Positions 8,767 through 21,665 of a stretch of 64,000 nucleotides of DNA are shown in pieces. A model generated the notes under the pieces. It saw only the letters and a program-made list of their open reading frames with translations, ran no database searches and had not been told where the DNA came from. Position 1 is the first letter of the stretch; every line of letters begins with the position of its first letter. The DNA comes from Aquabacterium sp. OR-4 (GTDB lineage Bacteria > Pseudomonadota > Gammaproteobacteria > Burkholderiales > Burkholderiaceae_C): NCBI RefSeq assembly GCF_025290835.2, contig NZ_JAOCQD020000002.1, positions 620,001-684,000 of the forward strand, read 5' to 3'. The translations under genes were made by a program, and so were the position numbers.

Positions 8767-10343
8767 CCCCCCGCCCCTTTCTCGCCCGATGGGCCAGCCT
8801 TGCACTGGCCGCCTGCACCATGAGCCTCAGCACCGCCGACTCCAGCCAGGCCGCGCCCGCCGCGCCGCTGCTTCTGACCATTGCCACCGCCAGCCCCGGC
8901 CCGGTGATCCACCGCAACGTCTATGGCCAGTTCGCCGAGCACCTGGGCACCGGCATCTACGGCGGCCTGTGGGTGGGGCCTGACTCCAAGATCCCCAACA
9001 CCCGCGGCTGGCGCAACGACGCGGTGGCCGCGCTGAAGGCCCTGCAGGTGCCGCTGGTGCGCTGGCCCGGCGGCTGCTTTGCCGACGAATACCACTGGCG
9101 TGACGGCATCGGCCCGCGTGCCCAGCGCCCGGTGCGCCTGAACAAGCTGTGGGGCGGCGTGGAAGAGCCCAATGCCGTGGGCACGCACGAGTTCTTCGAC
9201 CTGGTCGAGCTGATCGGCGCGCAGGCCTATGTCAACGGCAACCTGGGCTCGGGCACGGTGCAGGAGATGGCCGACTGGCTGGAGTACCTCACCAGCGACA
9301 GCCGCTCGGCCCTGGCCGAGGAGCGCCGCCGCAACGGCCGCGACAAGCCCTTTCCGGTGACCCACTTCGCGGTGGGCAACGAGGCCTGGGGCTGCGGCGG
9401 CCACATGAGCCCCGAAACCTACGCCGCCCAGTACCGCCAGTACAGCACCTTTCTGCGCGCGCCCAACCGGCCCAAGCTGATCGCCTCGGGCGGCAACGAC
9501 GCGCAGACCGTGTGGACCGACGTGCTGGCGCGCGAGATCCGCTTCAACATCGACGCCATCGCGCACCACTACTACACCTTTCCGAGCGGCAAGTTCCACG
9601 GCAAGGGCGCCTCGCGCGGCTTTGGCGAGGACGAATGGGTCTCGACGCTGGCCCATGCGCTGGCGCTGGGCGGCCACATCGACGCCAACCTCAAGCTGCT
9701 GAACCAGGCCGACCCCGAGAAGAAGATCGCCTTCTACATCGACGAATGGGGCACCTGGTACGACGACGACGCCGACTTCAAGCACCGCGGCCTGCTGGCC
9801 CAGCACAACACCCAACGCGACGCGCTGGTGGCGGCACTGCACTTTCACCTGTTCCACGAACGGGCCGAGCGGGTGCAGATGACCAACATCGCGCAGATGG
9901 CCAATGTGCTGCAGTCGATGATCCAGACCGAGGGCGAGCGCCTGGTGCTCACGCCCACCTACCATGCGTTTGCGCTGTACGTGCCCTTCCAGGGCGCCAC
10001 CACGCTGCCGGTGCAGCTGCCCGGCGTGCCCGAGGTGGCGCGTGGCGCGCACAAGGTGCCGGCGGTCAGCGCCACGGCGGCGCGCACGGCCGACGGCCGC
10101 CTGGTGCTGGGCCTGGTCAACACCGACCCGCGCCAGGCCCATGCCGTGCAGGTGGCCTTGCCGGCCGGTGCGCCGGCCCGCGCCCTGGGCCAGCAGCTGG
10201 TGGCCCCGGCGCTCGACGCCGAAAACACCCTGGCCCAGCCCGAGGTGGTGCGCCCGCGCCCGGTGCAGGCCCAGCGCCGCGGCAACACCCTCACGCTGAA
10301 CCTGCCGCCGGCCTCGGTGCAGGTGTTCACGCTGGAGCCCTGA
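8763..10343 (+). CDS. GH51 alpha-L-arabinofuranosidase, exported
   Basis: A 526-residue second GH51 enzyme. Unlike the protein at 77, it has an N-terminal signal peptide (LALAACTMSLSTADSSQAAP), so it should be periplasmic or secreted. Key GH51 features are VYGQFAEHLGTGIYGG, RWPGGCFADEYHWRDG, the acid/base Glu207 in AVGNEAWG and the nucleophile Glu328 in YIDEWGTWY. The start ATG overlaps the stop of the PEP-CTERM gene. An in-frame stop 3 bases before the next GH43 start indicates tight operon structure. It probably releases arabinose side chains before import. The family call is firm; linkage preference cannot be read from the sequence. Confidence 0.92.
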   Translation: MTPRPFLARWASLALAACTMSLSTADSSQAAPAAPLLLTIATASPGPVIHRNVYGQFAEHLGTGIYGGLWVGPDSKIPNTRGWRNDAVAALKALQVPLVRWPGGCFADEYHWRDGIGPRAQRPVRLNKLWGGVEEPNAVGTHEFFDLVELIGAQAYVNGNLGSGTVQEMADWLEYLTSDSRSALAEERRRNGRDKPFPVTHFAVGNEAWGCGGHMSPETYAAQYRQYSTFLRAPNRPKLIASGGNDAQTVWTDVLAREIRFNIDAIAHHYYTFPSGKFHGKGASRGFGEDEWVSTLAHALALGGHIDANLKLLNQADPEKKIAFYIDEWGTWYDDDADFKHRGLLAQHNTQRDALVAALHFHLFHERAERVQMTNIAQMANVLQSMIQTEGERLVLTPTYHAFALYVPFQGATTLPVQLPGVPEVARGAHKVPAVSATAARTADGRLVLGLVNTDPRQAHAVQVALPAGAPARALGQQLVAPALDAENTLAQPEVVRPRPVQAQRRGNTLTLNLPPASVQVFTLEP

Positions 10344-10346
10344 ACC

Positions 10347-11927
10347 ATGCGCCGATCCTCTCCCCTGCAACGCCGCCACCTGCTGCTGGCCGCCGGCGCC
10401 ACGCTGGCCGGCTGCGGCGGCGGCGGTGGCGGCGGCAACGCCACCGCGGCCACACCCGCCGCCACACCCGCCGCCACGCCGGCGTCCGGCACCACTGGCA
10501 GCGGCGCCGGCAGCGGCAGCACGCCGGCCACCACGGCCGTCAGCTTTGCCGAGGTCAGCGTGCACGACCCCTCGGTGCTCCGTGTCGGCAGCACTTGGTA
10601 CGTGTTCGGCTCGCACCTGGCCGCCGCCAAGAGCACCGATCTGCTGAACTGGCAGCTGCTGGCCAGCGGCGTGAGCAACAGCAACCCGCTGTTCAGCAAC
10701 ATCAGCACCCAGCTGGCCGAGACCTTTGCCTGGGCCCAGAGCAGCACGCTGTGGGCCGCCGACGTGGCACGCCTGCCCGATGGCCGCTTTGCCTACTACT
10801 ACAACGCCTGCAAGGGCGACTCACCGCGCTCGGCCATGGGCCTGGCCACGGCCGCCAGCGTGGAAGGGCCGTACCAGGACCAGGGCATCTTCCTGAAGAG
10901 CGGCATGTGGGGCCTGGCCAGCGAAGACGGCACGGTCTACGACGCAACGAAGCATCCCAACGTCGTCGACCCCCAGACCTTTGCCGATGCCGCCGGCCAG
11001 TGGTGGCTGCTGTACGGCTCGTACTCGGGCGGCCTGTTCATCCTCAAGCTCGACCCCGCCAGCGGCAAGCCGGTGGCCGGCCAGGGCTATGGCCAGCACC
11101 TGGTGGGCGGCAACCATGCGCGCATCGAGGGCGGCTACATCCTGCACAGCCCGGTGTCGGGCTGGTACTACCTGTTTATGTCCTTCGGCGGGCTCGATGC
11201 CAACGGCGCCTACAACATCCGCGTGGCGCGCTCGCGCCAGGCCAACGGGCCCTATGTCGACGGCCAGGGCCGCGTGATGACCGACTGCAAGGCCGACGCC
11301 AGCAAGCCATTGTTTGACGATGCCAGCATCGCCCCCTATGGCCAGAAGCTGCTGGGCAACCACCAGTTCGCGCTGGCCACGGGCGAGACCGGCACGGCAC
11401 CGGGCTATGTCTCGCCCGGCCACAATTCGGCCTTCTTCGACAGCGCCACGCAGCAGCACTGGCTGTTCATGCACAGCCGCTTTCCGGGCCAGGGCGACGG
11501 CCACCAGGTGCGCGTGCATGCGCTGCACCTCAATGCCGAGGGCTGGCCGGTGATGGCGCCGCTGCGCCATGTGCCGCTGTCGCTCAGCGCCACACCGCTC
11601 AGCGAGACGGTGGCCGCGGCCGAGGTGCCCGGCAGCTACAAGCTGGTGGACCATGGCAAGGACATCTCGGCCAGCATCAAGCCCAGCACGCTGCTGACGC
11701 TGGCGGCCGACGGCACGGCCAGCAGCACCGCCAGCGGCGGCTTCAACGGCCGCTGGACACACGACGGCAGCAACCGCATCACGCTCACCGCCAGCAACGG
11801 CACGGCCCATGCCGGCGTGCTGTCGCGGCAGTGGAACCCCAACACCCAGCTGTTCAGCGTGTGCTTCAGCGCGCAGTCGGCGGCCGGGGTGTCGCTGTGG
11901 GGCATTCGCAGCGGGGCCCCGGCATGA
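10347..11927 (+). CDS. GH43 endo-arabinanase-like lipoprotein
   Basis: A 526-residue GH43 protein closely similar to the catalytic part of the protein at 5660 (shared stretches such as YNACKGDSPRSA and KSGMWGL), but without Ig-like or LamG modules. The signal (RRHLLLAAGATLAGC) has two arginines before a hydrophobic segment and an LAGC lipobox, followed by a Gly/Ala/Thr linker, so it is probably a lipid-anchored enzyme. Catalytic residues are Asp74 (VHDPSVL), Asp208 (NVVDPQTF) and Glu261 (ARIEGGYI). GGAG at 10335-10338 precedes the start, and the stop overlaps the GH97 start (ATGA). It looks like a paralogue of the gene at 5660 kept at the membrane. Confidence 0.9.
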   Translation: MRRSSPLQRRHLLLAAGATLAGCGGGGGGGNATAATPAATPAATPASGTTGSGAGSGSTPATTAVSFAEVSVHDPSVLRVGSTWYVFGSHLAAAKSTDLLNWQLLASGVSNSNPLFSNISTQLAETFAWAQSSTLWAADVARLPDGRFAYYYNACKGDSPRSAMGLATAASVEGPYQDQGIFLKSGMWGLASEDGTVYDATKHPNVVDPQTFADAAGQWWLLYGSYSGGLFILKLDPASGKPVAGQGYGQHLVGGNHARIEGGYILHSPVSGWYYLFMSFGGLDANGAYNIRVARSRQANGPYVDGQGRVMTDCKADASKPLFDDASIAPYGQKLLGNHQFALATGETGTAPGYVSPGHNSAFFDSATQQHWLFMHSRFPGQGDGHQVRVHALHLNAEGWPVMAPLRHVPLSLSATPLSETVAAAEVPGSYKLVDHGKDISASIKPSTLLTLAADGTASSTASGGFNGRWTHDGSNRITLTASNGTAHAGVLSRQWNPNTQLFSVCFSAQSAAGVSLWGIRSGAPA

Positions 11928-14071
11928 CGAATCGGCACCATGAAACGGCCGCGGCGGCGCTGGCCGGCGCCCTGCTCATCGGCGCGGCGCCCCAGGCGGC
12001 GCTGGCGGCCACGCCCGGCCACACGGCCACGGCCGCCCCGCTGCTGCGCGTGGCCAGCCCCGACCAGCGCCTGGCCATCGAGCTGCTGGCCGGCCACGAT
12101 GGCACGCTGCTCTACCGCGCCAGCCGCAACGGCCGCGCCGTGCTGCTGCCGGCCCCGCTGGGGCTCACGCTCAGCGCCGGTGATCAGGCGGTCGATCTGA
12201 GCCGCGGCCTGCAGCTGGCCGAGCGCAGCCCGGTGCGCGCCATCACCGAGCGCTATGAGCTGGCCGTCTCCAAGCGCCGCCAGCACCTGCACCGCGCCCG
12301 CGAGGCCAGCGCCCTGTTCACCAATGCGCAGCAGCAGCGCCTCACGGTCACGCTGCGCGCCGCCAACGACGGCGTGGCCTGGCGCCTGGCCGCCGAGGTG
12401 CCGGGCCAGGCCCGGCTGGCGCTGGCCACCGAGACCGGCGGTTTTCGCTTCGCGAGCGGCGCCCGCGCCTGGCTGCAGCCCATGCAGGTGGCCAAGACCG
12501 GCTTCGAGGCCAGCAACCCGGCCTACGAGGAGCATTACCGCATCGACGTGCCGGTGGGCACGCCCTCGCCGCTGCCGGCGGGCTGGGTGTTTCCGGCGCT
12601 GTTTCGCAGCGGGCCCGACTGGGTGGCGGTGTCGGAGAGCGGGCTCGATGGCAGCTGGCACGCCTCGCGCCTGGCGGCGGATTCGGCCGATGCGGGCGAT
12701 GCGGCCGCTGGCCCGGCCGGCTCGGCCGGTGCGGCCGGTGCGGCCGGTGCGGCCGGTGCGGCCGGTGCGGCCGCTGACCGGGCCGGTGGCGCCCACTACC
12801 GCCTGGCCCCGCCCGACGCCCGCGAGGTGATGGCCTACGGCGCCCAGGCCGCCGGCGTGGCCGGCCTGTCAACGGCCCTGCTGGCCGAGGGCGGCCCACG
12901 CCTGGCGACGCCCTGGCGCTTTGCCGCCATCGGTGCGCTGCGCACGGTGATGGAGTCGACGCTGGGCACCGACCTGGCGCCGCCGCCGGCGGTGGCCTTT
13001 GACGCCGCGCGCATCCAGCCCGGCCATGCCGCCTGGAGCTGGGCGCTGCTGAAGGACGACGTCACCACCGAGCCGGTGCAGCGCCAGTTCATCGACTACG
13101 CCGCGCGCATGGGCTGGAACTACCTGCTGATCGACAGCGGCTGGGACGTGAAGATCGGCCGCGAGCGCATGCGCACGCTGGTGGCCGATGCCGCCGCGCA
13201 GGGCGTGGGCATTGTGCTCTGGTACAACTCGGCCGGCCCCTGGAACACCACGCCGCTGACCCCGCGCAACCGGATGCACGACGCCACCACGCGCCGCCAG
13301 GAGTTCGCCTGGCTGCGCGAGATCGGCGTCAAGGGCGTCAAGGTCGACTTCTTCGGCGGCGACGGCCTCGGCGTCATCCGCTACTACCTCGACATCCTGC
13401 GCGACGCGGCCGAGTTCGGCCTCCTGGTCAACTTTCACGGCAGCACGCTGCCGCGCGGCTGGCAGCGCACCTGGCCCAATCTGATGACCATGGAAGGCGT
13501 GAAGGGCTTCGAGTTCACCACCTTCACCCAGGCCGACCAGGACGCCGTGCCGGCCCATGCGGCCATGCTGCCCTTCGCACGCAACCTGTTCGACCCGATG
13601 GACTTCACGCCGATGGTCTTCGGCGACATCCCCAACATCCGCCGCGTCACGCGCAACGGCTTCGAGCTGGCGCAGGCGGTGCTGTTCACCTCGGGCATCC
13701 AGCACTATGCCGAGGTGCCCGAGGGCATGGCCACGGTGGCCGCGCCGGTGCAGGCCACGCTGCGCCGCCTGCCGCGCCAGTGGGACGAAACCCGCTTCGT
13801 CGCCGGCACGCCCGGGCACCAGGTGGTGATCGCCCGCCGAGCCGGCAGCCAGTGGTGGCTGGCCGGCCTGAACGCCGACGAGGCCCCTGCGCGGCTGACG
13901 CTCGATCTGGGCTTTCTGGCCAGGCGCAGCGGCCAGCTCACCACCGACGGCGACACGCCGCGCGCGCTGGTGCAGCGGCCGCTGCGGGCCAGCCGCAGCC
14001 TGCAGCTCACGCTGGCGCCGCGCGGCGGCTTCGTGGCCGAGTTCAAGCGCCCCCGGGCCGCAGCGCCATGA
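11924..14071 (+). CDS. GH97 glycosidase (alpha-galactosidase / beta-L-arabinopyranosidase type)
   Basis: A 715-residue protein with a signal peptide (AGALLIGAAPQAALA), the N-terminal GH97 beta-sandwich, a TIM barrel (YLLIDSGWDV; GVKGVKVDFFGG; WQRTWPNLMTMEG) and a C-terminal domain. Asp475 in VKVDF sits where retaining GH97 enzymes of the alpha-galactosidase type carry their nucleophile; inverting SusB-type enzymes lack it. In an arabinan locus, alpha-galactosidase or beta-L-arabinopyranosidase activity is the best guess. Residues about 262-290 are a low-complexity Gly/Ala/Pro insert made by a 9-bp tandem repeat. The start overlaps the preceding stop (ATGA). Family is firm; substrate is inferred. 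Confidence 0.88.
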   Translation: MTNRHHETAAAALAGALLIGAAPQAALAATPGHTATAAPLLRVASPDQRLAIELLAGHDGTLLYRASRNGRAVLLPAPLGLTLSAGDQAVDLSRGLQLAERSPVRAITERYELAVSKRRQHLHRAREASALFTNAQQQRLTVTLRAANDGVAWRLAAEVPGQARLALATETGGFRFASGARAWLQPMQVAKTGFEASNPAYEEHYRIDVPVGTPSPLPAGWVFPALFRSGPDWVAVSESGLDGSWHASRLAADSADAGDAAAGPAGSAGAAGAAGAAGAAGAAADRAGGAHYRLAPPDAREVMAYGAQAAGVAGLSTALLAEGGPRLATPWRFAAIGALRTVMESTLGTDLAPPPAVAFDAARIQPGHAAWSWALLKDDVTTEPVQRQFIDYAARMGWNYLLIDSGWDVKIGRERMRTLVADAAAQGVGIVLWYNSAGPWNTTPLTPRNRMHDATTRRQEFAWLREIGVKGVKVDFFGGDGLGVIRYYLDILRDAAEFGLLVNFHGSTLPRGWQRTWPNLMTMEGVKGFEFTTFTQADQDAVPAHAAMLPFARNLFDPMDFTPMVFGDIPNIRRVTRNGFELAQAVLFTSGIQHYAEVPEGMATVAAPVQATLRRLPRQWDETRFVAGTPGHQVVIARRAGSQWWLAGLNADEAPARLTLDLGFLARRSGQLTTDGDTPRALVQRPLRASRSLQLTLAPRGGFVAEFKRPRAAAP
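12722..12775 (+). repeat. 9-bp in-frame tandem repeat inside the GH97 gene
   Basis: Four perfect copies of GCGGCCGGT (12731-12766), flanked by one-mismatch copies on each side, encode an Ala-Ala-Gly run. Copy-number slippage would lengthen or shorten the loop without shifting the frame. Confidence 0.9.
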
Positions 14072-14158
14072 ACCGGCCGCGGCGCTGGCCGCCGCGCGTC
14101 AGCCGGGCGGGGGTGGGCATGCGGCACACTGCGGGCTTCCGCCGCTGACCCCGACCCG

Positions 14159-14983
14159 ATGGACGAGCCAGGACGCTTTCTCTCGATGGACCACGAGATC
14201 CACACCGAGCACTCGGCCTACGGCCGCAAGCCTGATGGCAAGAGCATGCACGGCCGCATCGTGCGCGAGCTGGGCGTGCGCATCGTCTCCGGCGAGATCG
14301 CGGCCGGCGAACGCCTGCCCGGCGAGCCGGTGCTGATGGCCGCCTACGAGGTCAGCCGCCCGGTGCTGCGCGAGGCCGTGCGCGTGCTGGTGGCCAAGGG
14401 CCTGGTGGTGAGCAAGCAGCGCGCCGGCGCCATCGTGCGGCCGCGCAACGAGTGGCACCTGCTCGACCCCGATGTGCTGTACTGGATGATCCAGAGCAAG
14501 CCGCGGCCCGAGTTCGTGAGCACCCTGCTCACCGTGCGGCGCATCTTCGAGCCCGCCGCCGCCGCCCTGGCCGCCCAGGTGGCCACCGAGGCCCAGCTGC
14601 GCAGCGTGGCCGAGGCCTATGAGGGCATGGCCACCGCGCGCACGCCCGAAGAGCTGCTCGAGCCCGACGTGGCCTTTCACCGCCGCATCGCCGAGGCCAC
14701 CAACAACGACCTGCTGGCCTACATCGGCAACATGCTGTCGCTGGCGCTGCGCGAATCCATCAAGCTCAGCAGCCTGCACCCCGACACGCATGCGCTGTCG
14801 CTGCCGCGGCACAAGGCCATCCTCACCGCGCTGCAGGCGCACGACCCGCTGGCCGCGCACCAGGCCGCCCTGGTGCAGCTGGACGAAACCCGCGACGACC
14901 TGGCCAGCGTGGTGGCCGAAGGCCGCATCGCGCCGCTGACCCCCGCCGCGCCGCAAAGCCGCGCGCGCAGCCGCCGCGGCTGA
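14159..14983 (+). CDS. FadR-subfamily GntR transcriptional regulator
   Basis: A 274-residue regulator. A GntR winged-helix domain (about 30-95; IVSGEIAAGERLPGE, YEVSRPVLREAVRVL) is followed by a helical FCD ligand domain (about 115-240). The FCD motif DVAFHRRIAEATNND and later histidines probably bind a metal and a sugar acid. FCD regulators next to sugar dehydrogenase or lactonase genes usually sense aldonates or uronates, so L-arabinonate or its lactone is a plausible inducer here. It follows the GH97 gene by about 90 bases and precedes the SMP-30 lactonase gene. Alternative start: an in-frame ATG at 14186. It probably represses the upstream operon; no operator could be defined by eye. Confidence 0.88.
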   Translation: MDEPGRFLSMDHEIHTEHSAYGRKPDGKSMHGRIVRELGVRIVSGEIAAGERLPGEPVLMAAYEVSRPVLREAVRVLVAKGLVVSKQRAGAIVRPRNEWHLLDPDVLYWMIQSKPRPEFVSTLLTVRRIFEPAAAALAAQVATEAQLRSVAEAYEGMATARTPEELLEPDVAFHRRIAEATNNDLLAYIGNMLSLALRESIKLSSLHPDTHALSLPRHKAILTALQAHDPLAAHQAALVQLDETRDDLASVVAEGRIAPLTPAAPQSRARSRRG

Positions 14984-15011
14984 CCCCGCCGCCTTCCTTC
15001 CTGCCTTCGCA

Positions 15012-17649
<2,638 letters not shown>

Positions 17650-17667
17650 CCGAGACGGAGCAGCGCG

Positions 17668-18525
17668 ATGCAACTCTGCGGCTTTGAAGCCGGCCTGGAC
17701 AAGCCCTTCTTCCTGATCGCCGGCACCTGCTCGATCGAGAGCCTGCAGATGTCGCTCGACGTCGCCGGCACGCTCAAAGATGCCTGCTCGGCGCTGGGCA
17801 TCCCCTTGATCTACAAGGGCTCGTTCGACAAGGCCAACCGCTCCTCGGGCAGCAGCCAGCGCGGTGTGGGCATCGATGCCGGGCTCAAGATCCTCGACGA
17901 GGTGCGGCGCCAGACCGGCCTGCCCATCCTCACCGACGTGCACGACGAGGCCCAGGTGGCGCCGGTGGCCGCGGTGGTGGATGTGCTGCAGACCCCGGCC
18001 TTCCTGTGCCGCCAGACCGATTTCATCCGCGCCGTGGCCCAGTCGGGCAAGCCGGTGAACATCAAGAAGGGTCAGTTCCTGGCGCCCTGGGACATGACGA
18101 ACGTCATCGACAAGGCGCGTGCCGCCGCGCGCGAGGCGGGCTTGAGCGAAGACCGCTTCCTGGCCTGCGAACGTGGCGTGAGCTTTGGCTACAACAACCT
18201 GGTGGCCGACATGAGCAGCCTGGCCGAGATGCGCAAGTCGGGTGCGCCGGTGGTGTTCGACGTCACGCACTCGGTGCAAAAGCCCGGCGGCCTGGGCGGC
18301 ACCAGCGGGGGTGCGCGCGAGATGGTGCCGGTGCTGGCGCGGGCCGGTGTGGGCGCCGGCGTGGCGGGCCTGTTCATGGAAACCCACCCCGAGCCGGCCA
18401 AGGCCTGGTCGGACGGCCCCAACGCCGTGCCGCTGAAGCACATGGCCGCGCTGCTGGCGCAGCTGGTGGCGCTGGACCGCGTGGTCAAGAGCCGGCCGCT
18501 GCTGGAAAACGACTTCAACAGCTGA
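17668..18525 (+). CDS. kdsA: 2-dehydro-3-deoxyphosphooctonate aldolase (KDO-8-P synthase)
   Basis: KdsA condenses arabinose-5-phosphate with phosphoenolpyruvate to give KDO-8-phosphate for the lipopolysaccharide inner core. The 285-residue product has the family blocks [56 protein letters not shown] and [17 protein letters not shown] element lies just before the ATG. Position directly after pyrG is standard in Burkholderiales. Presence of KDO synthesis confirms a Gram-negative host. Confidence 0.97.
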   Translation: MQLCGFEAGLDKPFFLIAGTCSIESLQMSLDVAGTLKDACSALGIPLIYKGSFDKANRSSGSSQRGVGIDAGLKILDEVRRQTGLPILTDVHDEAQVAPVAAVVDVLQTPAFLCRQTDFIRAVAQSGKPVNIKKGQFLAPWDMTNVIDKARAAAREAGLSEDRFLACERGVSFGYNNLVADMSSLAEMRKSGAPVVFDVTHSVQKPGGLGGTSGGAREMVPVLARAGVGAGVAGLFMETHPEPAKAWSDGPNAVPLKHMAALLAQLVALDRVVKSRPLLENDFNS

Positions 18526-18556
18526 CCCATGCGCCACAACCACGTTCAATGCGAGC

Positions 18557-18606
18557 GGGCCGAGCGCCGGGCCGCCCCAAGCCGGCCCGCATCCCCTCGG
18601 GGGATC
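18557..18606 (+). repeat. Family A GC-rich repeat, single degenerate copy
   Basis: GGGCCGAGCGCCGGGCCG followed by CCCCAAGCCGGCCCGC matches the core of the longer repeats at 23053 and 60781. A short hairpin (ATCCCC-TCG-GGGGAT) follows. It lies between kdsA and the DUF1330 gene. Confidence 0.6.
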
Positions 18607-18640
18607 GCCCGGTGTACTCGCCGGACGAGGGGCTGACAGG

Positions 18641-18928
18641 ATGGCGGCCTACATCATTGCCGACGTCACGGTGACCAACGCCGAGCAGATGGTCAAGTAC
18701 CGCGAATGGTCCACCCGGGCCATGCAGGAGCATGGCGCCGAGGTGCTGGTGCGCGGCGGCACCAGCGAGACGCTGGAAGGTGATTGGGCCCCGCAGCGCC
18801 TGGTGATGCTGAAGTTTGCCGACCGCGAAGCCGCCAAGCGCTTCTACCATTCCGACACCTACACCCATGCCCGCACGCTGCGCGAAGGCGCCGGCGTGAT
18901 GCGCATGGTGGTCGTCGACGGCGTCTGA
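18641..18928 (+). CDS. DUF1330 family protein
   Basis: A 95-residue dimeric alpha-beta barrel (ferredoxin-like) protein of the DUF1330 family: AAYIIADVTVTN at the start, YREWSTRAMQEHGAEVLVRGG in the middle and FADREAAKRFYHSDTY near the end. Function is unknown; related folds include small monooxygenase-like proteins. It stands in its usual Burkholderiales position between kdsA and eno, downstream of a GC-rich repeat. The gene is complete and its family is clear. Confidence 0.88.
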   Translation: MAAYIIADVTVTNAEQMVKYREWSTRAMQEHGAEVLVRGGTSETLEGDWAPQRLVMLKFADREAAKRFYHSDTYTHARTLREGAGVMRMVVVDGV

Positions 18929-19017
18929 CATCCGCCGGCCCCAAGGCGCCTGGCAGTTCGGCGCAAGGGCAACATAGCGGGCCGACGCCCTGAGGCCATG
19001 TCGCCCCCGGGCGGTCG

Positions 19018-19809
19018 TCAGCGACGGCGGCGCATGGCCAGAGGTCCAACGCCCAGCAGGCCCACCAGCATCAGCACCGCGGCTGACACTTCAGGCACGG
19101 CCGTCACGCTCGACACCTCGACCCGCAGCGTGGCGGACATCTCCCCAGACGCCGAGCCCGACGACAGGTTGACCCACGACATGGTCAGCCCCGGGGGCAG
19201 CGATTGCGAGTGATGAAGCGTGTCGCCACTGGTCCGGTAGGTGTCGTAGGTCGAGGCGTGACTGTTCTGCGCGCCGGACACCAGACCCTGGATCGACAGG
19301 CTGGCCATTGCGTCGGCAGTTTCGCCGAGCACGGCGCTGGACTGAACCAGGCCGGGCGTGGCACTGACCACCATCAAGGTCTTGGCGCTCAGTGAAAACA
19401 CACCGACCACGATCTCCGCGCCAGCGTAGCCGCTGTCGCCTCCCGTGGCACTCGCGCTCACGCTGGACGACACGCCGCCATTCAACGCCAAGACCTGGCC
19501 TGGCGTGATGCTGCTCGAGGCGGCAGAACCGGGCGTGACTGCCGAGGCGCTCAAGGCCTCTCCGATCAGGCCCGCGTTGTGCTCGGACGCCCCGATCGAG
19601 CCAGGTTGAGCCATCACCGCAAAGCTGCGGGCGTACGGTGTCCCCACCCAGGTCAGCGTCGGCGCGATTCCGTCCAGCGGGTCCAGGTCGAACAATTGAA
19701 TATGGAACGACCCCAACTGCACGGTGGCCGTTGCCGCATGTGCCACCACCGGCGTCACCAACATCGACACCGCTGCACCTGCTGCGGCAGCAAACTTCCT
19801 GACGTTCAT
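19018..19809 (-). CDS. PEP-CTERM-like exported protein (variant VPEVS motif)
   Basis: A 263-residue protein with a signal peptide (GAAVSMLVTPVVAHAA), a Ser/Ala/Thr-rich, probably beta-stranded body, and a C-terminus of VPEVSAAVLMLVGLLGVGPL followed by AMRRRR. This has the architecture of a PEP-CTERM sorting signal, but the core reads P-E-V instead of P-E-P. GGGAG lies just before the start on the minus strand. The gene interrupts the usual DUF1330-eno order in the opposite orientation, and its GC content looks lower than the genes around it, suggesting later insertion. No enzymatic motif is visible. An extracellular matrix or surface role is inferred from the family. Confidence 0.75.
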   Translation of the reverse strand: MNVRKFAAAAGAAVSMLVTPVVAHAATATVQLGSFHIQLFDLDPLDGIAPTLTWVGTPYARSFAVMAQPGSIGASEHNAGLIGEALSASAVTPGSAASSSITPGQVLALNGGVSSSVSASATGGDSGYAGAEIVVGVFSLSAKTLMVVSATPGLVQSSAVLGETADAMASLSIQGLVSGAQNSHASTYDTYRTSGDTLHHSQSLPPGLTMSWVNLSSGSASGEMSATLRVEVSSVTAVPEVSAAVLMLVGLLGVGPLAMRRRR

Positions 19810-19913
19810 TCAATCTCCCTCGGTTGCGGGAGCGCGCGAGCGAGCCCGAACGTGGCTTCGCTGGTATTCACGGCTCCCGAAAGAACGGTACGGGAGGCAT
19901 TGCGACACAACAA

Positions 19914-19939
19914 GCGCGAGAAACAACTGTTTCCCGCGC
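19914..19939. promoter_or_regulatory. 26-bp near-perfect palindrome between divergent genes
   Basis: GCGCGAGAAACA, 2 bases, TGTTTCCCGCGC: twelve-base arms with one mismatch, placed between the leftward PEP-CTERM-like gene (start 19809) and eno (start 20076). The AT-rich centre with GC-rich ends suits a dimeric regulator operator better than a terminator. The rest of the 266-bp interval holds a smaller inverted repeat (CTCCCG/CGGGAG, 19873-19895) and no gene. Confidence 0.45.
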
Positions 19940-19946
19940 TGCATAG

Positions 19947-21362
<1,416 letters not shown>

Positions 21363-21386
21363 CCTGGCGCGGCCGAGGCCACTGCA

Positions 21387-21665
21387 ATGCGCCTGATCAC
21401 GCTGGCCCTGGCCGCCCTGCTGGGCCTGGTGCAGTACAGCCTGTGGCTGGGCGATGGTGGCCTGCGCCATGTGGCGGCCAAGCAGCGCGAGCTGGATGCG
21501 GCGCTCGCCGCCAACGCGCAACGGCGCGCGGCCAACGAGCGCCTGGCGGCCGAGGTGGAAGACCTGCGCCAGGGCCTCGAGATGGTGGAAGAACGTGCCC
21601 GCGCCGAGCTGGGCATGGTCAAGCCTGACGAGGTGTTTGTGCAGTACCTCAGCGCCCGGCGTTGA
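21387..21665 (+). CDS. ftsB: Cell division protein FtsB
   Basis: A 92-residue bitopic protein: an N-terminal membrane segment (LITLALAALLGLVQYSLWL), a coiled coil (about 30-70, AAKQRELDAALAANAQRRAAN) and the C-terminal motif ARAELGMVKPDEVFVQYL. FtsB joins FtsL and FtsQ in the divisome. Position after eno is diagnostic. Its TGA overlaps the TTG start of the next gene (pnuC), an unusual coupling of a division gene with a vitamin transporter. Confidence 0.93.
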   Translation: MRLITLALAALLGLVQYSLWLGDGGLRHVAAKQRELDAALAANAQRRAANERLAAEVEDLRQGLEMVEERARAELGMVKPDEVFVQYLSARR

